A stretch of DNA of 11,400 nucleotides from assembly GCA_021847385.1 (NCBI GenBank), contig JAJZTV010000043.1:1-11400 (forward strand). Reading direction: 5' to 3'. Positions 5,843 to 11,400 of this stretch are shown here, piece by piece. Each line of letters opens with the position of its first letter. Position 1 is the first letter of the stretch. The DNA comes from Pseudomonadota bacterium. Lineage in GTDB: Bacteria > Pseudomonadota > Gammaproteobacteria > Burkholderiales > Thiobacillaceae. The translations under genes and the position numbers were made by a program. The notes below the pieces were generated by a model. It did not search any database, was not told the DNA's origin, and saw nothing but the letters and a program-made list of their open reading frames with translations.

Positions 5843-8800
5843 ATGACCCAAGGGCGTATTCGACCATCGCTCGCCGAACCACTGCATAACGGCTACACCC
5901 TGTTGCTACTCGGCCTCACCGCGGTCTTCGTCCTTATCTGGCAGGCCCCGCCGCACCTCACCTACCAGGGCCTCGCGAGCTATCTGCCGCTGCATACCGC
6001 GCTCGAAACCTTTGCTTTGATCATTTCGTTCCTGGTCTTCGGCGTGGTGTGGAATGCCTATACCCGGGAACGTGCGAGCAGCCTCGTCATCCTCGCCTGC
6101 ATATTCTTCGCGGTCGGTTTCATCGATTTTCTGCACATCCTGTCTTTCAAGGGCATGCCCGCCTTCGTCACGCCGTCCGATCCGGAAAAGGCCATCAACT
6201 TCTGGTTGGCAGGGCGCTATCTGGCGGCGGCGGGGCTCTTGGTGGTCGCCCTTCATCCCTGGCACCCGTTGGCGCGGCCCTGGCAGCGCCATATTTGGCT
6301 AACTGGCGCACTGGCCGTGGTCGCTCTGGTTGGCTGGCTCGGCCTGTACCACCAGGATGCCCTACCGCACACCTTCATCGAAGGCCGGGGCCTGACCCCG
6401 CTCAAGATCGCCGCCGAATACCTGCTCGTGGTCCTGTTCGCCACGGCGGCCATCCTGTTCTACCGCCATATGCGCCGCGGCGCGCCTTACGACGCGGTCA
6501 GCCTGTTCAACGCGGCGGTGGTCTCGATCCTGAGCGAGCTGAGTTTCACCCTCTATTCCGACGTCACCGACGTCTTCAATCTGCTCGGCCACGTCTACAA
6601 GGTCATCGCCTACGCCTTCATCTACCGCGCGGTATTCGTCGAGAGCGTGCGAGCGCCGTTCCGCCAGGTCCAGGAGGCAGAGCTGCGCTACCGCGCCGTG
6701 GTCGAGGACATGCCGGTACTGATCTGCCGCTTTCTGCCCGATGGCACGTTGACCTTCGTCAACGAGGCCTATTGCCGCTACTTCGGCAAGACCCGCGAGG
6801 AGCTGGTCGGGCACAACTGGGTGCCGCTGGTGCCGGAAGAAGACCAGGCCTATGTCAGGACCCAATTCGGCATGCTGAGCCGGGGCAAGCCCACAGTCAC
6901 TTACGAACATCGGGTTATCGCACCCGGCGACGAGCTGCGCTGGCAACGCTGGACCGACCGCGCGGTGTTCGACGGCGAACGCTTGGTCGAATACCAGTCG
7001 ATCGGCGAGGACATCACCGAGCGCAAGCGGGCCGAGCTCGCGTTGCGCCAAGCGGAGGAGCGCTATCACAGCATCTTCGCCGGCGCGCGCGACGGTATCG
7101 TCTTGATCGACGCGGAGACCGGCTTGGTGGCCGACTGCAATCCGGAGTTCGAGCGCGAGAGCGGTCGGCCGCTGGCAGAACTCAAGCAGTTCCACATCTG
7201 GGATCTGCGTCCGACCGACAAGCAGGAGGCGGCCCAGCGCAAGTTCAAAGAGGTCCGGCAAGCCGGCCACGGCGGCGCCTCTGACTTGGAATTGCAAAAG
7301 CCGGACGGCACCCTCGTGCCGATCGAATTCATCGCCACACGCATCCGCATCGGCGAACGCGATTATCTCCAGAGCATCTGTCGCGACATCACCGAGCGCA
7401 GGCTCACCGAACGCGTGCTGGCAACGCAACGCCACGAACTGAACGAGCGGGTCAAGGAACTGCGCGGCCTGTATGCGATCTCGCATCTCACGGAGCACGA
7501 GAATCTCTCTCTCGATGAAGTTTTCGGGCGCGCGGTCGACCTATTGCCCGGTGCCTACCAATACCCCGACATCGCCCAGGCCCGTATCGAGTTCGCCGGC
7601 CACGACTATGCCTCGCAGGGTTTCAAGGCATGTACCGACTGCCAGACGGCCGACATCGTTGTCGATGGCCAGCCGGCCGGCCGCGTCGAAGTCTGCTACT
7701 GCGAATCCCGCCCGGCCTCGTTCGAAGGGCCGTTCCTCAAGGAGGAGCGCGACTTTATCGACGCCGTCGCCTTGCGCCTCGGCGAAACCGTCGCCACACA
7801 TCGGGCACGTCAGGCCCTGACGGAAAGCGAGGAGAAATTCCGCCGTATCACCGCCACCGCCCAGGACGCGATCATCCTGCTCGATCAGGAAGGCCGGGTC
7901 GTATATTGGAACCCAGCGGCTGAGCGCATCTTCGGCTATAGCGCCGACGAGATGCCAGGGTGCGATGCCCACACACTGCTCGCACCAACCCGATACCATG
8001 AAGATTTTCACCGCGGCTGGGCGCATTTCATCGCCTCCGGCGAAGGGCCGGCAATCGGTAAGACGCTCGAACTTTCAGGCTTGCACAAGGACGGCCATGA
8101 ATTCCCGGTTGAGCTGTCGGTCTCCGCGCTGCAGATCGGCGGACAATGGCATGCCGTCGGCATCCTGCGCGACATCACCGAGCGCAAGCATGATGAAGAG
8201 GCCATCAGGGCATCGCGCGATTTGCTCCATAGCGTCATCGAAAACATTCCCATCCGCGTCTTCTGGAAGGACAGCGAGTTGCGCTATCTCGGCTGCAATA
8301 CGCTGTTCGCCCAAGATGCGGGCCTGACGCGCCCGGAAGACTTGCTGGGCAAGGACGACTTCCAACTGGGCTGGCACGATCAAGCCGAGCTGTATCGAGC
8401 CGACGACCAAGCGGTGATGGATTCCGATACGCCCAAGCTCGGTTTCGAAGAGCCGCAAACCACGCCCGACGGCCACACCCTTTGGCTGCGCACCTCCAAA
8501 GTGCCCTTGCACGATGCCGACGGCAAGGTCTTCGGCGTGCTGGGCGTTTACGACGACATCACCGAACAGCGCCGTGTCGCCGACGCGCTCAAGCGCAGCG
8601 AAGCCGGCCTGGTCGAGGCCCAACGCATCGCCCATCTCGGCAGTTGGGAACTGGATTTCACCAACAACCAGCTCACATGGTCGAACGAGATCTACCGCAT
8701 CTTCGAGATCGACCCCGAGGCGTTCGGCGCGTCCTACGAGGCCTTCCTCGCCGCCATCCACCCGGACGACCGGGCTACGGTCGATCGCGCCTTCACCGAG

Positions 8801-10096
8801 CACCTGCAGCATCGCGCTCCCTATGACATCGTGCACCGCCTGCTGCTCGGGGACGGCCGGATCAAATATGTGCACGAGCGCTGCGAAACCATTTACAACG
8901 GCGACCGCGCAGTGCGCTCGCTTGGCACTGTGCAGGACATTACCGAGCAAAAATTGGCCGATCTCGCCCTGCAGCGGCTCAATCACGCGCTGAGGACGCT
9001 GTCCGCCGGCAACGAGGTGCTGGTGCGCGCAGCCGATGAGACCGAGTTGCTGCGCGAGATGTGCCGCGCAATCGTCGAGAACGGCGGCTACCGCATCGCC
9101 TGGGTCGGCTATGCCGAACAGGACGACGCGAAGGCGGTCCGCGCCATGGCGCAGTTCGGCGCAGGGGCGGACTATTTGGATAACCTGAACATCACATGGG
9201 ATGAGAACGATAGCCGCGGCCGCGGCCCCACCGGCACGGCGATACGCACGCGCCGCCCGGCTCTGGCGCGCGACATCCTGGCCGACCCGGCATTTGCGCC
9301 ATGGCGCGAAGACGCGCTGAAACACGGCTTCGCCGCCTCGATCGCGCTGCCGCTGCTCGAGAACGAGCATTGTCTCGGCACCCTGAACATCTACGCTCCC
9401 GAGACCAATGCCTTCGATCAGGCAGAAGTCGCGCTGCTGATGGAGCTCGCCACCGACCTCGCCTATGGCATCGTCAACCTGCGCATCCGTGGGGAACAGA
9501 CCCAGGCGGGGGCGCGGCTACGCGAGAGCCTGGTCAGCACCATCCGCGCCATCGCCCTCACGGTCGAGATGCGCGATCCCTATACCGCCGGCCATCAAAA
9601 CAAGGTGGCCGATATCTGCGTAGCCATCGGAAAAGAACTTGGCTGGTCAGAAGATCGCCTCGAAGGCCTGCGCCTGGGTGCCACCATCCACGATATCGGC
9701 AAGATCAACGTCCCAGCCGAGATCCTGAACCGGCCAGGCCGACTCAGCGCACCTGAGTTCGAGATCATCAAAAGCCATCCGCAGACCGGCTATGAGATCG
9801 TCAAAGACATCGCATTCCCCTGGCCCTTGGCCGAGATGATCCTGCAACACCACGAGCGACTTGACGGTTCGGGCTACCCGCGAGGACTCAAGGCCGACGC
9901 GATCATCCCGGAGGCACGCATTTTATGTGTCGCCGATGTGCTCGACGCCATGAGCTCACACCGGCCCTATCGGGCGGGACTCGGCAAAGAGGCCGCCCTG
10001 GCCGAACTCGAACGCGGGCGCGGCACATGGTACGATCCGGCCGCCGTCGATGCTTGTCTCAATCTCTTCCGGAATAGCAGGCCACAAACCAGCTGA
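5843..10096 (+). CDS. Membrane MASE3-PAS5-GAF sensor with HD-GYP c-di-GMP phosphodiesterase
   Basis: This 1417-residue protein should hydrolyse cyclic di-GMP in response to membrane and cytoplasmic signals. Residues 18-268 are a MASE3 membrane sensor with about eight helices; marks include H51/E55, GFIDFLHILSFKGM (92-105), WLAGRY (121-126) and H250. Then follow PAS1 (281-400), PAS2 (402-523), an unnamed GAF-like domain (533-655, LNERVKEL... to ALRLG) with Cys597, 600, 618 and 620, PAS3 (659-787), PAS4 (788-915), PAS5 (916-1042) and GAF (1043-1218). Each PAS ends in a DITER or DITEQ motif (390, 515, 777, 905, 1032). The HD-GYP domain (about 1227-1412) is intact: H1251, HDIGK 1283-1287, H1312, HHE 1336-1338, DGSGYP 1341-1346, D1365, and SSHRPYR 1371-1377. 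Tyr1247 stands where trinuclear enzymes have Glu, suggesting a two-metal site. The ATG has GGAGG at a 5-nt spacing. A diguanylate cyclase gene follows 11 nt later. Confidence 0.94.
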   Translation: MTQGRIRPSLAEPLHNGYTLLLLGLTAVFVLIWQAPPHLTYQGLASYLPLHTALETFALIISFLVFGVVWNAYTRERASSLVILACIFFAVGFIDFLHILSFKGMPAFVTPSDPEKAINFWLAGRYLAAAGLLVVALHPWHPLARPWQRHIWLTGALAVVALVGWLGLYHQDALPHTFIEGRGLTPLKIAAEYLLVVLFATAAILFYRHMRRGAPYDAVSLFNAAVVSILSELSFTLYSDVTDVFNLLGHVYKVIAYAFIYRAVFVESVRAPFRQVQEAELRYRAVVEDMPVLICRFLPDGTLTFVNEAYCRYFGKTREELVGHNWVPLVPEEDQAYVRTQFGMLSRGKPTVTYEHRVIAPGDELRWQRWTDRAVFDGERLVEYQSIGEDITERKRAELALRQAEERYHSIFAGARDGIVLIDAETGLVADCNPEFERESGRPLAELKQFHIWDLRPTDKQEAAQRKFKEVRQAGHGGASDLELQKPDGTLVPIEFIATRIRIGERDYLQSICRDITERRLTERVLATQRHELNERVKELRGLYAISHLTEHENLSLDEVFGRAVDLLPGAYQYPDIAQARIEFAGHDYASQGFKACTDCQTADIVVDGQPAGRVEVCYCESRPASFEGPFLKEERDFIDAVALRLGETVATHRARQALTESEEKFRRITATAQDAIILLDQEGRVVYWNPAAERIFGYSADEMPGCDAHTLLAPTRYHEDFHRGWAHFIASGEGPAIGKTLELSGLHKDGHEFPVELSVSALQIGGQWHAVGILRDITERKHDEEAIRASRDLLHSVIENIPIRVFWKDSELRYLGCNTLFAQDAGLTRPEDLLGKDDFQLGWHDQAELYRADDQAVMDSDTPKLGFEEPQTTPDGHTLWLRTSKVPLHDADGKVFGVLGVYDDITEQRRVADALKRSEAGLVEAQRIAHLGSWELDFTNNQLTWSNEIYRIFEIDPEAFGASYEAFLAAIHPDDRATVDRAFTEHLQHRAPYDIVHRLLLGDGRIKYVHERCETIYNGDRAVRSLGTVQDITEQKLADLALQRLNHALRTLSAGNEVLVRAADETELLREMCRAIVENGGYRIAWVGYAEQDDAKAVRAMAQFGAGADYLDNLNITWDENDSRGRGPTGTAIRTRRPALARDILADPAFAPWREDALKHGFAASIALPLLENEHCLGTLNIYAPETNAFDQAEVALLMELATDLAYGIVNLRIRGEQTQAGARLRESLVSTIRAIALTVEMRDPYTAGHQNKVADICVAIGKELGWSEDRLEGLRLGATIHDIGKINVPAEILNRPGRLSAPEFEIIKSHPQTGYEIVKDIAFPWPLAEMILQHHERLDGSGYPRGLKADAIIPEARILCVADVLDAMSSHRPYRAGLGKEAALAELERGRGTWYDPAAVDACLNLFRNSRPQTS

Positions 10097-10107
10097 AGGG
10101 AATGCGA

Positions 10108-11400
10108 ATGTTCGCGCGCTTGCGACAAGCGATCATGAATTGCCTGCCCAACCACATAAAACAGGCAACTGAACTGGAGCCCCAGCCGGGCAGGGCAACT
10201 CGGCACCTGCGCCTAGCCTTTCTCGCCCCGCTATCCGGAATCTTGCTGCTCCTCTCCGGGATATGGGTTCTGGCGCTGTATTACCACGAAATCGACATGG
10301 TCGACATGGAGGCCGATCGGGCGCAGCTATTGATGGCGCGCATGTACCGCGACGATGTTACCCACCATGCCAACACCCTCGAAGCGGTGATGGAGGTTAT
10401 CCGCCATGACCGCGCACTGCGCACAGCATTCGCCCGGCGAGACCGTGTGACGCTGCTAGAGCATGCCGCGGTGTACTACCCCAATCTGCGGCAACAGTTC
10501 GGCATCACCCATTTCTATTTCACTACACCAGACCGGGTCAATCTGCTGCGAGTGCATCAGCCCAAGCGCCATGGCGACCGGATAGATCGCTTCACCACCC
10601 TCGAGGCCGTGCGCACCGGCCAAACCGCACGCGGCGTCGAGCTCGGTCCGCTCGGCACCCTCACCCTGCGCGTAGTCATGCCCTGGTACGAACAGGGGCA
10701 CCTGCTTGGCTATGTCGAACTCGGCATCGAGATCGACCGCATCCTGCAAACCATGCAGAGCTTTACCCATATGCCGCTGTTCGTGCTGATAGCGAAGGAT
10801 TTCCTCAAGCGCGAAGACTGGGAGTCCGGCATGCGCATGCTCGGCCGCAACCCGGAGTGGGATCGTTTTCCCCATGCCGTGCTAAGCATCCAGGCCTCCG
10901 ACGCACTGCCGGAAGCGCTGGCACATAGACTAGCGCAAGGTCTGCCGCCGGCATCCAGCCCGGCGCTGACCACGGAGCAGGCGAGCTCGGCGTACCGAGC
11001 GGTGTTCTTGCCGCTGCACGATGCAGCCGGTCGGCAGGTGGCCGGCATGGTGGGCCTGGTCGACGTGTCGTCGCACATGGCGGCATCGCGGCGGATCATC
11101 TATCTAGGCAGCGCAGCCGGCGTCATCGCCGTCACCCTGCTGTTCATTTTCTTCTATCGCCAGGTCGGCCGGATCGGCCAGCGAATAGAGCACTACGAGC
11201 GTTCGCTGTTCGACATCGCCACCCATGATCGACTCACTGGCGCCTGGAACCGGCGCCGGTTCGATGAACTACTGAATCTGGAAATGGAACGTGCGCGGCG
11301 CTACGGCCACCCGCTCTCGCTGATTATGTTCGACATCGACCACTTCAAGCGGGTCAACGACAACTTCGGCCACCAGGCTGGCGACGACCTGCTGGCCGCA
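10108..11400 (+). CDS. dCache_3 periplasmic sensor diguanylate cyclase (GGDEF), 3' end missing
   Basis: The frame is open from the ATG at 10108 to the window edge, 431 codons. After a 35-residue cytoplasmic tail comes helix 1 (about 36-58), a periplasmic sensory region (about 60-325) and helix 2 (about 329-350). The sensory part resembles the double-Cache family dCache_3: HFYFTTPDRVNLLRVHQP (135-152), GDRIDRF (156-162), and GVELGPLGTLTLRVVMPWY (176-194). A GGDEF domain starts at about 369: THDRLTGAWNRRRF (372-385) and FDIDHFKRVND (408-418), with Asp409 as the expected first metal ligand. The GGDEF signature itself lies beyond 11400, so activity cannot be confirmed. The likely reaction is 2 GTP to c-di-GMP. 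AAGGGA (10096-10101), overlapping the previous stop, is well spaced for 10108 and too close for the in-frame ATG at 10102. It shares an operon with the HD-GYP gene. Confidence 0.9.
   Translation, partial: MFARLRQAIMNCLPNHIKQATELEPQPGRATRHLRLAFLAPLSGILLLLSGIWVLALYYHEIDMVDMEADRAQLLMARMYRDDVTHHANTLEAVMEVIRHDRALRTAFARRDRVTLLEHAAVYYPNLRQQFGITHFYFTTPDRVNLLRVHQPKRHGDRIDRFTTLEAVRTGQTARGVELGPLGTLTLRVVMPWYEQGHLLGYVELGIEIDRILQTMQSFTHMPLFVLIAKDFLKREDWESGMRMLGRNPEWDRFPHAVLSIQASDALPEALAHRLAQGLPPASSPALTTEQASSAYRAVFLPLHDAAGRQVAGMVGLVDVSSHMAASRRIIYLGSAAGVIAVTLLFIFFYRQVGRIGQRIEHYERSLFDIATHDRLTGAWNRRRFDELLNLEMERARRYGHPLSLIMFDIDHFKRVNDNFGHQAGDDLLAA

Noticed and set aside
7009..8960. Five similar GACATCACCGAGC-like sequences considered as DNA repeats
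   Set aside because: They encode the DITER/DITEQ motif that closes each PAS domain. The surrounding sequences differ, so they reflect protein family conservation and not a recent duplication or repeat element.
8075..9370. Minus-strand open frame of 431 codons opposite the PAS/GAF region, and a similar one at 6362-7498
   Set aside because: Shadow frames caused by GC-rich third positions; the plus-strand frame carries continuous PAS and GAF motifs.
1..11400. Search for a defence system, prophage, insertion sequence, CRISPR array or tRNA
   Set aside because: All coding space is filled by housekeeping, transport, envelope and c-di-GMP signalling genes; no transposase, integrase, terminal repeats, spacer arrays or cloverleaf sequence was seen.

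Overview
This is a GC-rich, densely coded chromosomal window, most likely from a betaproteobacterium of the Rhodocyclales or Thiobacillus/Sulfuricella kind. That placement is inferred from gene content and protein style: a TakP/FcbT-type TRAP transporter, the divergent pmbA-darP(yjgA) pair shared by beta- and gammaproteobacteria, and very large PAS-rich c-di-GMP proteins. No rRNA, tRNA, CRISPR array, insertion sequence or phage gene is visible, and no gap without a gene exceeds about 100 bases.

Left part (1-1909): the 3' end of a TRAP solute-binding protein gene is followed after 3 nt by a small lipoprotein cytochrome c. Both run rightwards and end at a perfect palindromic terminator. Facing them on the minus strand are an OmpA-domain lipoprotein gene and an FKBP-type prolyl isomerase gene. 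A textbook intrinsic terminator sits between these two, only 19 nt before the FKBP start.

Middle part (1910-5759): a leftward operon pmbA(tldE)-dctQ-dctM has a 20-nt gap and then a TGATG stop/start overlap. It encodes the TldE half of the TldD/TldE protease and both membrane subunits of a TRAP transporter. The likely binding protein for this permease is the partial gene at the left edge, on the opposite strand and separated by the ompA/FKBP pair. darP (yjgA) diverges from pmbA across a 63-nt shared promoter region.

Right part (5760-11400): two rightward genes 11 nt apart form a c-di-GMP signalling operon. The first encodes a 1417-residue membrane sensor: MASE3, two PAS, an unnamed GAF-like domain with four clustered cysteines, three PAS, GAF, and an intact HD-GYP phosphodiesterase. 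The second, cut by the window end, encodes a periplasmic dCache_3 sensor joined to a GGDEF diguanylate cyclase. One transcript therefore probably makes both a c-di-GMP-degrading and a c-di-GMP-making enzyme, each with its own sensory input.

Most genes are ordinary members of known families. The points most worth a second look are the cysteine cluster in the HD-GYP sensor, the paired opposing enzymes, the terminator in front of FKBP, and the split TRAP system with its cytochrome partner.
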